64,000 nt of DNA from Streptomyces hyaluromycini (GTDB lineage Bacteria > Actinomycetota > Actinomycetes > Streptomycetales > Streptomycetaceae), in NCBI RefSeq assembly GCF_002217755.1, contig NZ_BCFL01000024.1, positions 365,752-429,751 of the forward strand. Reading direction: 5' to 3'. Positions 41,401-49,459 of the stretch are shown here, piece by piece (within the stretch, counting starts at the first letter, position 1; each line of letters opens with the position of its first letter). Under the pieces are notes generated by a model, which saw only the letters and a program-made list of their open reading frames with translations, made no database searches and was not told where the DNA came from. The translations under genes and the position numbers were made by a program.

Positions 41401-43425
41401 GTGCGGATCGCCGCTGCCGACCACTGGGCCGCGGTCGAGGACGCGGGCCGGCTGCGCGACGCCCTCGGTACGGCCCTGCCCGTCGGCGTCCCCGAGGCCT
41501 TCACCGAGCCGGTGAAGGACCCGCTCGGCGACCTCCTCGCGCGATACGCGCGCACCCACGGCCCGTTCACGTCGACCACCGCGGCCGCCCGCTTCGGGCT
41601 CGGGGTGGCGGTCACGGACGGCGCGTTGCAGCGGCTCGCCGCGAGCGGGCGGGTCGTACAGGGCGAGTTCCATCCTGCGGGCATCGGCCAGGAGTGGTGC
41701 GACGCGGCGGTGCTGCGCAGGCTCCGCCGCCGTTCCCTGGCCGCGCTCCGGCACGAGCTGGAGCCGGTGGCACCGGCCGCGCTCGCCCAGTTCCTGCCGC
41801 AGTGGCAGCACATCGGCAAAGGGCACGGGCTGCGCGGCGTCGACGGACTGGTGCGCGCCGTCGAGCAGTTGCAGGGCGCGTCGGTGCCGGCCTCGGCCCT
41901 GGAGAAGCTGGTCCTGCCGTCCCGCGTGGCGAACTACTCGCCCGCGATGCTCGACGAACTCACCGCGGCCGGTGAGATCGTGTGGGCCGGCGCGGGCGCC
42001 CTGCCCGGCAAGGACGGCTGGGTCTCGCTGTATCTGGCGGACGCGGCCCCCGTGCTCCTCCCGCCGCCGCACCCGCTGGAGCTGACCGCCCTCCACCAGT
42101 CCGTCCTCGACGCCCTCTCCGGGGGCTACGGCCTGTTCTTCCGTCAGATCGCCGACCAGGTCCGCGCCACCACCCACCCCGACGCCACCGATCCCCAACT
42201 GGCCGACGCCGTCTGGGACCTGGCCTGGTCCGGCCGCCTCACCAACGACACGCTGGCCCCGATGCGCTCCCTGCTGGGCTCGGGCCGTACCGCGGGTTCC
42301 ACCGCCCACCGCGCCAAGCGGGCCGTACCGCGCGGCCGCTACGGCTCCCTGACGGCCGCCGCCCGCCCCGCCTCCCGTACCGGCCCGCCGACCGTGGCCG
42401 GGCGCTGGTCCCTGCTGCCGCAGCGCGAGCCGGACACCACCGTGCGCGCCCACGCCCTGGCCCGTACCCTCCTCGACCGGCACGGCGTGGTGACCCGGGG
42501 CGCGGTCGCGGCGGAGGGTGTCGAGGGCGGCTTCTCTGCGGTGTACCGGATCCTGTCGGCGTTCGAGGAGAGCGGCCAGGCGCGCCGGGGTTACGTCGTG
42601 GAGGGCCTGGGCGCGGCCCAGTTCGCGATGGACGGCGCGGTCGACCGGCTGCGCGCGGTGTCCAACGCCCGCGAGCGGGGCGAGGGCCTGCCGGGCACCG
42701 GCTTCAGCAGCACCGGCGCCGCCCCCGCGTTCACCGGCCCCAACGGCGGCCACAGCGCCGCCGCCCCCGGCGACCCCTTCGGTCCCTCGGCCCCGGTCGA
42801 CCCCCTCGGCCCCTTCGACGCGGCCGAATTCCCCGACCTGGACGGCGACTTCACCTGGCCGCCCGAGCCGCCCACCGCCCCGGGCGACTACGTCTCCCCC
42901 AAGGACCTCGCCCCCGCCGACCCGTTCGCCGCCCCCGGCTACGGCGGCCCCCGAGGCGGCAGCCCCGCGAACCCCTACGGCCCGAACCCCTACACCTACG
43001 GCAACCACCACGCCCGCACCCCCGCCGCCCCCGACCCCAGAGCCGTGGTCCTCGCCGCCGCCGACCCGGCGAACGCCTACGGTGCCGCCCTGACCTGGCC
43101 CGAGCCCCCCACCGGCGCCGGGCACAAACCCGGCCGCAAGGCGGGTTCGCTGGTGGTCCTGGTCGACGGCGAGCTGACGCTCTACATGGAGCGCGGCGGC
43201 AAGACCCTGCTGGCCTGGCCCTCCGCCCCGGACATAGCCGCCACCGACGACACCCGGCTCCGCACGGCGGCCGAGGCCCTCGCGGCGGCCGCCCGCGCGG
43301 GCACCCTCGGCACGGTGACGGTGGAGCGCGTCAACGGCGCCTCGGCCCTGACCTCCCCGCTGGGCACCGTCCTGGAGGGAGCGGGCTTCATCGCGACGCC
43401 GCGCGGCCTGCGCCTACGGGCGTGA
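38437..43425 (+). CDS. lhr: ATP-dependent helicase Lhr
   Basis: This large 3'-5' ssDNA translocase/helicase of the damage response has 1662 residues. The helicase core has Walker A VVAPTGSGKTLAAFL (about residue 50), motif II VILDEVHAVAGTKRGAHL (about 170), the SAT motif IGLSATVRP and motif VI LQRVGRAGHQVG. The Lhr winged-helix and core domains follow, then the long Lhr C-terminal domain. Residues ~1414-1564 are a Pro/Gly/Asp-rich disordered linker before the last ~100 residues, making the protein longer than mycobacterial Lhr (~1500). The start is ATG 38437, placed 6 nt after a RecA-NDp -10. The nei-type glycosylase gene follows after 48 bp. Confidence 0.95.
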   Translation: MAKSAHRALDGFSPATRGWFTGAFSAPTAAQAGAWQAIGAGSDVLVVAPTGSGKTLAAFLAALDQLASTPPPADPRKRCRVLYVSPLKALAVDVERNLRSPLTGIRQESVRLGLPEPEVKVGIRSGDTPAAERRALSTRPPDILITTPESLFLMLTSATRDALTGIETVILDEVHAVAGTKRGAHLALSLERLDELLPKPARRIGLSATVRPVDEVARYLSPQRKVEIVQPRSGKEFDLSVVVPVEDMGELGGSPATDGAEGAEKPSIWPHVEERIADLVQAHRSTIVFANSRRLAERLCNRLNEIAYERATGEPLDEHHSPAELMGGSGAAQGAPPVLARAHHGSVSKEQRALVEEDLKAGRLPAVVATSSLELGIDMGAVDLVVQVESPPSVASGLQRVGRAGHQVGAVSTGVVFPKYRGDLVQAAVVTERMRTGSIESLKVPANPLDVLAQQLVAMTSLDTWQVDDLLATVRRAAPFASLPESAFTAVLDMLAGRYPSDAFAELRPRVVWDRVAGTITGRPGAQRLAVTSGGTIPDRGLFGVFLAGADPKKGGGRVGELDEEMVYESRVGDVFTLGTSSWRIEDITRDRVLVSPAPGVPGRLPFWKGDQLGRPLELGRAVGAFLREVGSLPKDDARLRLLAAGLDAWAVDNVLSYLDEQREACGHVPDDRTIVVERFRDELGDWRVVVHSPFGAQVHAPWALALGARLSERYGMDAQVMHADDGIVLRLPDADLMGLDLLDQAPMKAGTEYDAEQAPVGAADVAFDKGEVDQIVTDQVGGSALFAARFRECAARALLLPRRNPGKRTPLWQQRQRAAQLLQVASEFGSFPIVLEAVRECLQDVFDVPGLVELMGDLESRKVRLVEVTTPEPSPFARSLLFGYVAQFLYEGDSPLAERRAAALSLDSRLLAELLGQAELRELLDAEVLTELERELQWLAEDRRIKDPEGVADVLRLLGPLTDAELAERGAEPQWAAELAGARRAIKVRIAAADHWAAVEDAGRLRDALGTALPVGVPEAFTEPVKDPLGDLLARYARTHGPFTSTTAAARFGLGVAVTDGALQRLAASGRVVQGEFHPAGIGQEWCDAAVLRRLRRRSLAALRHELEPVAPAALAQFLPQWQHIGKGHGLRGVDGLVRAVEQLQGASVPASALEKLVLPSRVANYSPAMLDELTAAGEIVWAGAGALPGKDGWVSLYLADAAPVLLPPPHPLELTALHQSVLDALSGGYGLFFRQIADQVRATTHPDATDPQLADAVWDLAWSGRLTNDTLAPMRSLLGSGRTAGSTAHRAKRAVPRGRYGSLTAAARPASRTGPPTVAGRWSLLPQREPDTTVRAHALARTLLDRHGVVTRGAVAAEGVEGGFSAVYRILSAFEESGQARRGYVVEGLGAAQFAMDGAVDRLRAVSNARERGEGLPGTGFSSTGAAPAFTGPNGGHSAAAPGDPFGPSAPVDPLGPFDAAEFPDLDGDFTWPPEPPTAPGDYVSPKDLAPADPFAAPGYGGPRGGSPANPYGPNPYTYGNHHARTPAAPDPRAVVLAAADPANAYGAALTWPEPPTGAGHKPGRKAGSLVVLVDGELTLYMERGGKTLLAWPSAPDIAATDDTRLRTAAEALAAAARAGTLGTVTVERVNGASALTSPLGTVLEGAGFIATPRGLRLRA

Positions 43426-43473
43426 GCCCCTGTGCGAGCCTCATCTCTCGTCCCCTCGTGCCACCCTTGACCC

Positions 43474-44316
43474 ATGCCCGAGGGTGACACGGTCTGGCAG
43501 GCCGCGAGGCGCCTGCACGACGCGCTCGCCGGCCAGGTGCTGACCCGCAGCGACTTCCGGGTGCCCAAGTACGCCACGGTCGACCTCACCGGCCGCACGG
43601 TCCTCGGCACCACCCCGCGCGGCAAGCACCTGCTCACCCGCTTCGAGGGCGGTCTCACCCTGCACACGCACCTGCGGATGGAGGGCGCGTGGAAGGTCTA
43701 CGGCAGTGCCGAGCGCTGGAAGGGCGGTCCCGCGCACCAGATCCGGGCGATCCTCGGCACCGTCGACCGCACGGCCGTCGGGTACCGCCTCCAGGTCCTG
43801 GAGTTCCTGCGCACCGGCGAGGAGGAACGCGCCGTGGGCCACCTCGGCCCCGACCTGCTGGGCCCCGACTGGAACCCCGACCGCGCCCTCGCCAACCTTC
43901 TCGCGGACCCGGCCCGCCCGCTCGGCGAGGCCCTGCTCGACCAGCGCAACCTCGCCGGGATCGGCAACATCTACAAGAGCGAGCTCTGCTTCCTGATCGG
44001 CGCGACCCCCTGGCTCCCGGTCGGCGCGCTCCCCGCCGACCGCGCCGCGATCCTCCCCGGCCTCGCCCGGCGCCTCCTGGAGGCCAACCGCGACCGCCCG
44101 GTGCGCCGGACCACCGGCCTGCGTGACCACGACCTCTTCGTCTACGGCCGCGCGCCCCGCCCCTGCCTGCGCTGCCAGACCCCGATCCTCGTCGCCGACC
44201 AGGGCGACGGCTCCCGGGAGCGCCCCACCTACTGGTGCCCGGCCTGCCAGACCGGCCCGGCTCCCGGTCCGGGTTCCCGGCGCGTCCGCGAAACCCGCCC
44301 CCGCCCGAGTAATTGA
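43474..44316 (+). CDS. Nei/Fpg-family DNA glycosylase (endonuclease VIII type)
   Basis: This is a bifunctional base-excision enzyme that removes oxidised bases and nicks the AP site. It has 280 residues. The N-terminus MPEGDTVWQAARRLHDAL carries the catalytic Pro2-Glu3 pair of the Nei group. The helix-two-turn-helix is in LGEALLDQRNLAGIGNIYKSELCF, and the C-terminal zinc finger is PCLRCQTPI...YWCPACQTG. It follows lhr, a conserved actinobacterial pairing in DNA repair. Confidence 0.94.
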   Translation: MPEGDTVWQAARRLHDALAGQVLTRSDFRVPKYATVDLTGRTVLGTTPRGKHLLTRFEGGLTLHTHLRMEGAWKVYGSAERWKGGPAHQIRAILGTVDRTAVGYRLQVLEFLRTGEEERAVGHLGPDLLGPDWNPDRALANLLADPARPLGEALLDQRNLAGIGNIYKSELCFLIGATPWLPVGALPADRAAILPGLARRLLEANRDRPVRRTTGLRDHDLFVYGRAPRPCLRCQTPILVADQGDGSRERPTYWCPACQTGPAPGPGSRRVRETRPRPSN

Positions 44317-44342
44317 CGACTCGTCAGAAACGCTCGTACCGT
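44313..44342 (+). promoter_or_regulatory. Vegetative-type promoter of the SDR gene
   Basis: TTGACG, 18 bp, TACCGT, with ATG 44349 six bases after the -10, predicting a leaderless transcript. Confidence 0.5.
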
Positions 44343-44348
44343 CCCTTC

Positions 44349-45113
44349 ATGCCCCTCAAGGCGTACGACCTCACCGGACGCACCGCATTCGTCACCGGCG
44401 CCGCCGGCGGTATCGGCCGGGCGTCCGCCGTGCTGCTCGCCGAGGCGGGCGCGACCGTGCACTGTGCCGACCGGGACGCGGACGGCCTGCACGAGACGGC
44501 GACGTTCATCAAGGACCGGGGCGGCACCGCCCGCACCCACACCCTCGACGTCACCGACCGGGCGCGGCTCGGGGAGGCCGTGCGGTCCTGCGACCGGCTG
44601 GACGTCATGGCGGCGATCGCCGGGATCATGCACCGCAGCCCGGTCCTGGAGACCCGGGACGAGGATCTCGACCGGGTCCTCGGCGTCAACTTCAAGGGTG
44701 TGCTGTACGCCTGCCAGGAGGCGGCGCGGCTGATGCTGGCGAGGCGGGCCGGGGGCAGCATCATCACCATGGCCTCCGGCGCGATCGACACCGGCGGCCC
44801 CGGCCTGCTCTGCTACGGCGCGGCCAAGGCCGCCGTGGTCCAGCTGACCAAGACGCTCGCCAACGAGGTCGGCCCACAGGGCATCCGCGTCAACGCGGTC
44901 GCCCCGGGCTGGACCCGCACCCCGATGACCGACCGCGACGACCGTGCGGAGCAGCAGCGGACGGAGGCCCGGATGGCCCGGATGTCGCCGCTGGGCCGGG
45001 TCGGCGAGGCGGCGGACGTCGCGCACGCCGTGCTCTATCTGGCGTCCGACGCCTCCTCGTTCACGACGGGCCAGATCCTGCGCCCGAACGGAGGGGTGGC
45101 GATGCCCTGGTAG
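44349..45113 (+). CDS. Short-chain dehydrogenase/reductase
   Basis: The 254-residue NAD(P)-dependent oxidoreductase has cofactor motif TGAAGGIGRASAVLLAEAG, AIAGIMHRSP (NAG-like), an active-site Ser in ITMASGAIDTGG and YGAAKAAVVQLTKTLANEVGPQGIRVNAVAPGWTRTPM with catalytic Tyr-x3-Lys. An acidic residue after the second strand (CADRDADG) favours NAD. ATG 44349 is six bases after a -10-like TACCGT. The substrate is not deducible. The 3' end overlaps a convergent small gene by 53 bp. Confidence 0.92.
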   Translation: MPLKAYDLTGRTAFVTGAAGGIGRASAVLLAEAGATVHCADRDADGLHETATFIKDRGGTARTHTLDVTDRARLGEAVRSCDRLDVMAAIAGIMHRSPVLETRDEDLDRVLGVNFKGVLYACQEAARLMLARRAGGSIITMASGAIDTGGPGLLCYGAAKAAVVQLTKTLANEVGPQGIRVNAVAPGWTRTPMTDRDDRAEQQRTEARMARMSPLGRVGEAADVAHAVLYLASDASSFTTGQILRPNGGVAMPW

Positions 45114-45339
45114 TCCCCGGTGCCCGCCAGGCCGTCCGCCAGCGCGCCGGCCCCAGGGCCCCCGCCGCCCGGGCCCTCGGCACACAGTTCACCGGCAGCA
45201 GGCTCAGCCCCCACCCGCCGGCGGCCACGGTCCCTTCCAGCGCCCCGGCGCCGTCGGTGAACGCGATCCGCAGTACCGCCCACCACCACACCGCCGCGAA
45301 TCCCAGGGCAACCCCCCAGCGCACTATCCGCCCCACCAT
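45061..45339 (-). CDS. Small membrane protein, convergent overlap with the SDR gene
   Basis: The 92-residue protein has one clear membrane helix (WGVALGFAAVWWWAVLRIAF) and a basic Ala/Arg/Pro-rich C-terminus. ATG 45339 has GGAGGTGG upstream with suitable spacing, the main reason to accept it. The last 53 bp lie antisense to the SDR 3' end. No family is recognised. The C-terminal part could be spurious if the true stop was lost. Confidence 0.55.
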   Translation of the reverse strand: MVGRIVRWGVALGFAAVWWWAVLRIAFTDGAGALEGTVAAGGWGLSLLPVNCVPRARAAGALGPARWRTAWRAPGTTRASPPLRSGAGSGPS

Positions 45340-45440
45340 GGCCGCCACCTCCAGCCGGACGCTAGAACGCCACCCGGCCCGCCGGGGAGGCGCACCGAGG
45401 GCTCACCGATGCAACGGCCGTCGACCGGCATCGGCCTCTG

Positions 45441-45911
45441 CTACGCGTTCTCCGCCTGGAACATCCAGTGATGTTTCTCCAGATCGGCCGTGATCCCGAT
45501 GAAGATGTCCTGGGACACCGGATCGGCCTCAGCGGTCTCCGTGACCCGCTCCCGCATCCGGGTGATCACCGCGCCCAGCCCGTCCACCAGGGCCGCCACC
45601 GCGTCCGAGTCCTTGACCCAGCCGCCGGGGACCGACCCGATGCCGCTGCCGGCGGCCACGGTGGCCGCGCGCCCGTCCGGTGAGACGCCCAGCGCCGACG
45701 CCCGCTCCGCGACCGTGTCGGAGTGCACCCGGGCCGTGTCCACGACCTCGTCGAGCTGGAGGTGGACCGTTCGGAAGCGGGGCCCGACCACGTTCCAGTG
45801 GATCTGTTTGGCGGCCAGCGCCAGATCCACCAGGTCGACGAGGGCGCCCTGCAGCGCCTCTGCCACGGTCTTCAGGTCCGCGTCGGACAGCGGGCTCTTG
45901 ACGACGTACAT
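45441..45911 (-). CDS. dpsB: Dps-family ferritin-like protein (probably DpsB)
   Basis: This dodecameric iron-storage/nucleoid-protecting protein has 156 residues. The interface ferroxidase residues are present in AAKQIHWNVVGPRFRTVHLQLDEVVDTARVHSDTVAERASALG (His, Asp, Glu). Neither long lysine-rich tail of other Streptomyces Dps proteins is present. The gene order around it matches S. coelicolor dpsB as I remember it, hence the symbol. Confidence 0.88.
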   Translation of the reverse strand: MYVVKSPLSDADLKTVAEALQGALVDLVDLALAAKQIHWNVVGPRFRTVHLQLDEVVDTARVHSDTVAERASALGVSPDGRAATVAAGSGIGSVPGGWVKDSDAVAALVDGLGAVITRMRERVTETAEADPVSQDIFIGITADLEKHHWMFQAENA

Positions 45912-46043
45912 GCGCTCTCTCCGGTCGTTCGCCCCCTGTCACGTCCCTCCACCATGACCGGACCACCGGACACCGGCAAATGGACGCACGCAGTCCGCGG
46001 ACGCACGAAAGCCCCGGCCGCACCTCCCCGGGTCTCCCTGGGA

Positions 46044-46061
46044 AGGCCCCGACCGGGGCCT
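46044..46061 (-). terminator. Terminator hairpin after clgR
   Basis: AGGCCCC-GACC-GGGGCCT is a perfect 7-bp stem with a 4-nt loop between the clgR stop and dpsB. Confidence 0.65.
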
Positions 46062-46116
46062 CGCACACTTCTTCGACGCCAGGTCGGCGCCGCGTCGGTC
46101 TACACCCGCGCAGGCG

Positions 46117-46491
46117 TCACGCGGCGACCACGTCCACCGCCTCGGCGGGCGCCTTGATGGTCACCCGTTCCGGTGGCACGCCGGTCACCGAGACGGTACC
46201 CAGCATCGGGCGAACCGGCGTGGGCACGGGCTCGGTGGCCCGGGCGGACTGGGCCAGCTCGGCGAGGGCGAGCTCGTCGCTCACTTCTCGCATGAGCTCG
46301 GACATCCGTACGTCCAGCGCGTCGCAGATGGCGGCGAGCAGCTCGGAGGAAGCCTCCTTCTGCCCCCGCTCCACCTCGGAGAGATAGCCGAGTGAGACTC
46401 GGGCGGACGAGGAGACTTCGCGCAGAGTACGGCCCTGGCGCTGGCGCTGCCGACGCAGCACGTCACCCAGCAGGCGACGGAGCAGAATCAT
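46117..46491 (-). CDS. clgR: ClgR, Xre-type activator of clp/proteolysis genes
   Basis: The 124-residue regulator has an N-terminal helix-turn-helix (GDVLRRQRQRQGRTLREVSSSARVSLGYLSEVERGQKEASSELLAAICDALDV), a near-universal ClgR sequence in actinobacteria. ClgR activates clpP1P2, clpC and lon genes. The C-terminus ends AEAVDVVAA; a terminal Ala-Ala is known to target Streptomyces ClgR for ClpP degradation, giving feedback. ATG 46491 follows GGAGGGA. It lies downstream of cinA, as usual in the genus. Confidence 0.93.
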   Translation of the reverse strand: MILLRRLLGDVLRRQRQRQGRTLREVSSSARVSLGYLSEVERGQKEASSELLAAICDALDVRMSELMREVSDELALAELAQSARATEPVPTPVRPMLGTVSVTGVPPERVTIKAPAEAVDVVAA

Positions 46492-46600
46492 CGGTGGCTC
46501 CCTCCTCGGACCGCGTAGCCGCATCCTTCACGCCCCACCGTACCGCCTTGCGCCGCGGCCGTGCGGGGAGCGATGTCGTGTTCACTCAGGGCTGCAAACA

Positions 46601-47146
46601 TCAAAACCCCCCGTTCTGTTCCGTATCCTGTGTCCGCTCATTCCCGGTCTGTTCGCTCGCAAGCTCCCTCAGAAGCAGTGCGAGTACGCTCCGTACACTC
46701 TCTCTACGAATTTCCGCGCGGTCGCCGTTCAACCGCAGGGCCTCCACTTTTCCGCCAGCGGCAGAACCGGAACCAGGGCCGAACGGCCCGTCCACGGCCA
46801 CGAAAACCGTGCCGACCGGCCGGCCGTCCTGCGGTTCCGGGCCGGCGACTCCGGTGGTCGCGAGGCCCCAGTCGGCGCCCAGCGCCTTGCGCACTCCGGC
46901 GGCCATCTGGGCCGCGACCTGCGGATCCACCGCTCCATGCTGGGCCAGCAGGGTGGCGTCGACGTCCAGCAGGTCGTGCTTCAGCTCGGTGGCGTAGGCG
47001 GTGACCGAGCCCCGGAACGCCTTGGACGCCCCCGGGACCGTGGTGATCTCCGCCGCAACCAGGCCGCCGGTCAGCGACTCGGCGACGGCGAGGGTCTGCC
47101 CTCTCACCGTCAGTAGTCGCACCAGTTCGGCGGCCATGGAATTCAC
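46601..47146 (-). CDS. cinA: CinA C-terminal domain protein (nicotinamide-nucleotide amidase)
   Basis: This is a stand-alone PncC/CinA-C amidohydrolase of 181 residues that deamidates NMN. Motifs: TLAVAESLTGGLVAAEITTVPGASKAFRGSVTAYATELKHDLL, HGAVDPQVAAQMAAGVR and GLATTGVAGPEPQDGRPVGTVFVAV. GTG 47146 overlaps the pgsA stop (GTGA) and gives coupling; ATG 47137 is an alternative. It lacks the N-terminal CinA domain, normal for actinobacteria. Confidence 0.93.
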   Translation of the reverse strand: MNSMAAELVRLLTVRGQTLAVAESLTGGLVAAEITTVPGASKAFRGSVTAYATELKHDLLDVDATLLAQHGAVDPQVAAQMAAGVRKALGADWGLATTGVAGPEPQDGRPVGTVFVAVDGPFGPGSGSAAGGKVEALRLNGDRAEIRRESVRSVLALLLRELASEQTGNERTQDTEQNGGF

Positions 47147-47898
47147 GCTTCCGTCTCCTCCAACGCTGCTGCGCGCTCGGCGATTCCCTGCCGCCGCAGC
47201 ACAATGGCTTGTCTCACATAGTCGAGGCCGGTGACGACGGTCAGGACGACGGCCGCAGCCATCACCCAGAACCTCAGGGTGGCCAGCCACCCCGTCAGTG
47301 CCAGCACGTACATCCCCACGGCCACGCCCTGGGTGAGCGTCTTGAGCTTGCCTCCGCGGCTGGCCGGGATCACGCCGTAGCGGATGACCACGAAACGCAT
47401 CAGCGTGATGCCGAGTTCCCGGGCGAGGATCACGATCGTCACCCACCAGGGCAGATCGCCCAGCCCGGAGAGACAGATCAGCGCCGCCCCCATGATCGCC
47501 TTGTCGGCGATGGGGTCGGCGATCTTCCCGAAGTCGGTGACCAGGTTGTAGGTGCGTGCCAGATGCCCGTCGAACAGGTCGGTGATCATGGCGATGGCGA
47601 AGGCCGCCCAGGCGAGCGAGCGCCACGCCGGGTCGTATCCGCCGCCGGCCAGCATCAGGGCGACGAAGCCGGGCACCAGGACCAGCCGGAGCATGGTCAG
47701 CAGATTGGCGACGTTCCACAGGCTCGCCTGGTTGACGGCGGCAGCGGCGATCTTCCCGCCGCGCGCGGGCCGCTCGCCGTCGGGGGAACCGGAGTCGTGG
47801 GAACCGGAATCCGGGGCAGCACCGGAGGTGGCGGCGGAGCCCGGGGCGCCGTGCGCGCCGGAGGAGCCGCCCGCGGCGGACGCCGGGACTCCGGTCAT
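47143..47898 (-). CDS. pgsA: CDP-diacylglycerol-glycerol-3-phosphate 3-phosphatidyltransferase
   Basis: This membrane enzyme makes phosphatidylglycerol phosphate. It has 251 residues. The CDP-alcohol phosphotransferase motif DLFDGHLARTYNLVTDFGKIADPIADK has all Asp residues of D-G-x2-A-R-x8-G-x3-D-x3-D. About five to six membrane helices follow a disordered Gly/Ser/Ala-rich N-terminus of ~50 residues. It is coupled to rimO upstream (ATGA overlap) and cinA downstream. Confidence 0.94.
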   Translation of the reverse strand: MTGVPASAAGGSSGAHGAPGSAATSGAAPDSGSHDSGSPDGERPARGGKIAAAAVNQASLWNVANLLTMLRLVLVPGFVALMLAGGGYDPAWRSLAWAAFAIAMITDLFDGHLARTYNLVTDFGKIADPIADKAIMGAALICLSGLGDLPWWVTIVILARELGITLMRFVVIRYGVIPASRGGKLKTLTQGVAVGMYVLALTGWLATLRFWVMAAAVVLTVVTGLDYVRQAIVLRRQGIAERAAALEETEA

Positions 47899-49367
47899 CT
47901 GGCCGCCTCCTCACTCCACGCGGGCGAGCCCTGCAGCGGCTCGGCCACCAGGTCGACACCTTCCGTACCGACCACCTTCGCCTCGACCATACGGCCGACG
48001 CGCAGTTCCGCGCCGCTGGTGAGCAGCACCTGTCCGTCCGTCTCGGGCGCCTGGTGGGCCGCCCGGCCGTAGACGCCGTCCTCGTCGTCCACGGACTCCA
48101 CGAGGACGTGCACGGTCTCGCCGACGCGCTCCTCGGCCCGCTGCGAGACGAGCTCCTCGGCGAGCCGGGAGATGTGCGCGAGGCGGTCGGCGACGACCTC
48201 CTCGGCGAGCTTGTTCTCGTACGTCGCCGCCTCGGTGCCCTCCTCGTCGGAGTACCCGAAGACGCCGATGGCGTCCAGCCGGGCGCCGTTCAGGAAGCGC
48301 TCCAGCTCGGCCAGGTCGGACTCGGACTCGCCGGGGAAGCCGACGATGAAGTTGGAGCGGACGCCGGCCTGCGGGGCCTTGCTCCGGATGGTGTCGAGCA
48401 GCTCCAGGAAGCGGTCGGTGTCGCCGAAGCGGCGCATCGCGCGCAGCACGCCCGGGGCGGAGTGCTGGAAGGACAGGTCGAAGTACGGGACGACCTTCGG
48501 GGTGGAGGTCAGTACGTCGATCAGGCCGGGGCGCATCTCTGCGGGCTGGAGGTAGCTGACGCGCACCCGCTCGATGCCGTCCACCTCGGCCAGCTCCGGC
48601 AGCAGGGACTCCAGGAGACGGATGTCACCCAGGTCCTTGCCGTAGGAGGTGTTGTTCTCGGAGACCAGCATGATCTCCGTCACGCCCTGTTCGGCCAGCC
48701 ATCGGGTCTCGTTCAGCACGTCGCTGGGCCGGCGTGAGATGAAGGAGCCGCGGAAGGACGGGATGGCGCAGAAGGAGCAGCGCCGGTCGCAGCCGGAGGC
48801 GAGCTTGACCGAGGCCACCGGGGAGCCGTCCAGGCGGCGGCGCAGGGGCGCACGCGGGCCGGAGGCCGGCGCGACGCCCTCCGGGAGGTCGGCGGGGCCG
48901 TGGCCCGGGAGAGCCACCTCGGCGGCCGAGTCCTGCCGGTCTGCGGGGCTGATGGGCAGCAGCTTGCGCCGGTCGCGCGGGGTGTGCGAGGCGTGGATGC
49001 CGCCGTTGAGGATGGTCTGCAGCCGGTCGGAGATGTCGGCGTAGTCGTCGAAGCCGAGCACGCCGTCCGCCTCGGGCAGCGCCTCGGCGAGTTCCTTGCC
49101 GTACCGCTCGGCCATGCAGCCCACCGCCACGACGGCCTGGGTTCTGCCGTGCCCCTTGAGATCGTTGGCCTCGAGGAGGGCGTCGACGGAGTCCTTCTTG
49201 GCGGCCTCGACGAATCCACAGGTGTTGACCACGGCGACATCGGCGGCCGAGGCGTCCTCGACGAGATGCCAGCCGTCCGCCTCCAAACGGCCTGCGAGCT
49301 CCTCCGAGTCCACCTCGTTACGGGCGCAGCCGAGAGTGACAAGTGCGACGGTACGGCGTTCAGGCAT
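47895..49367 (-). CDS. rimO: Ribosomal protein S12 methylthiotransferase RimO
   Basis: This radical-SAM enzyme adds a methylthio group to an Asp of ribosomal protein S12. It has 490 residues: an N-terminal UPF0004 domain (VALVTLGCARNEVDSEELAGRLEADGW), the radical SAM CxxxCxxC in ASGCDRRCSFCAIPSFRG, and a C-terminal TRAM domain (GETVHVLVESVDDEDGVYGRAAHQAPETDGQVLL). ATG 49367 is exactly 7 nt after the -10 of a RecA-NDp-type promoter, so the rimO-pgsA-cinA operon may be damage-inducible and leaderless. Confidence 0.95.
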   Translation of the reverse strand: MPERRTVALVTLGCARNEVDSEELAGRLEADGWHLVEDASAADVAVVNTCGFVEAAKKDSVDALLEANDLKGHGRTQAVVAVGCMAERYGKELAEALPEADGVLGFDDYADISDRLQTILNGGIHASHTPRDRRKLLPISPADRQDSAAEVALPGHGPADLPEGVAPASGPRAPLRRRLDGSPVASVKLASGCDRRCSFCAIPSFRGSFISRRPSDVLNETRWLAEQGVTEIMLVSENNTSYGKDLGDIRLLESLLPELAEVDGIERVRVSYLQPAEMRPGLIDVLTSTPKVVPYFDLSFQHSAPGVLRAMRRFGDTDRFLELLDTIRSKAPQAGVRSNFIVGFPGESESDLAELERFLNGARLDAIGVFGYSDEEGTEAATYENKLAEEVVADRLAHISRLAEELVSQRAEERVGETVHVLVESVDDEDGVYGRAAHQAPETDGQVLLTSGAELRVGRMVEAKVVGTEGVDLVAEPLQGSPAWSEEAAR

Positions 49368-49374
49368 GGGCTCA

Positions 49375-49397
49375 AGACTACTTTGTCTCACTGACAG
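49375..49397 (-). promoter_or_regulatory. RecA-NDp/PafBC-type promoter of rimO
   Basis: The minus strand reads CTGTCAGTG-N8-TAGTCT, fitting tTGTCRgtg-N8-TAnnnT. The rimO ATG follows 7 nt after the -10. Confidence 0.72.
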
Positions 49398-49459
49398 CCC
49401 ACGTCGAAGGGGCTGGCCGATCATGGCCAACCCCTTGTGTACGTGCATGATCCGAACGG

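Noticed and set aside
36765..41975. A 1736-codon open frame on the + strand overlapping azlC, the araC-type gene and lhr
   Set aside because: It is out of frame with lhr, antisense to azlC and the regulator, and its translation is Arg/Gly/Pro noise typical of GC-rich shadow frames.
47272..47290. A GTCAGTG sequence inside pgsA
   Set aside because: It resembles the damage-promoter core but has no matching -10 at N8 and no gene start downstream.
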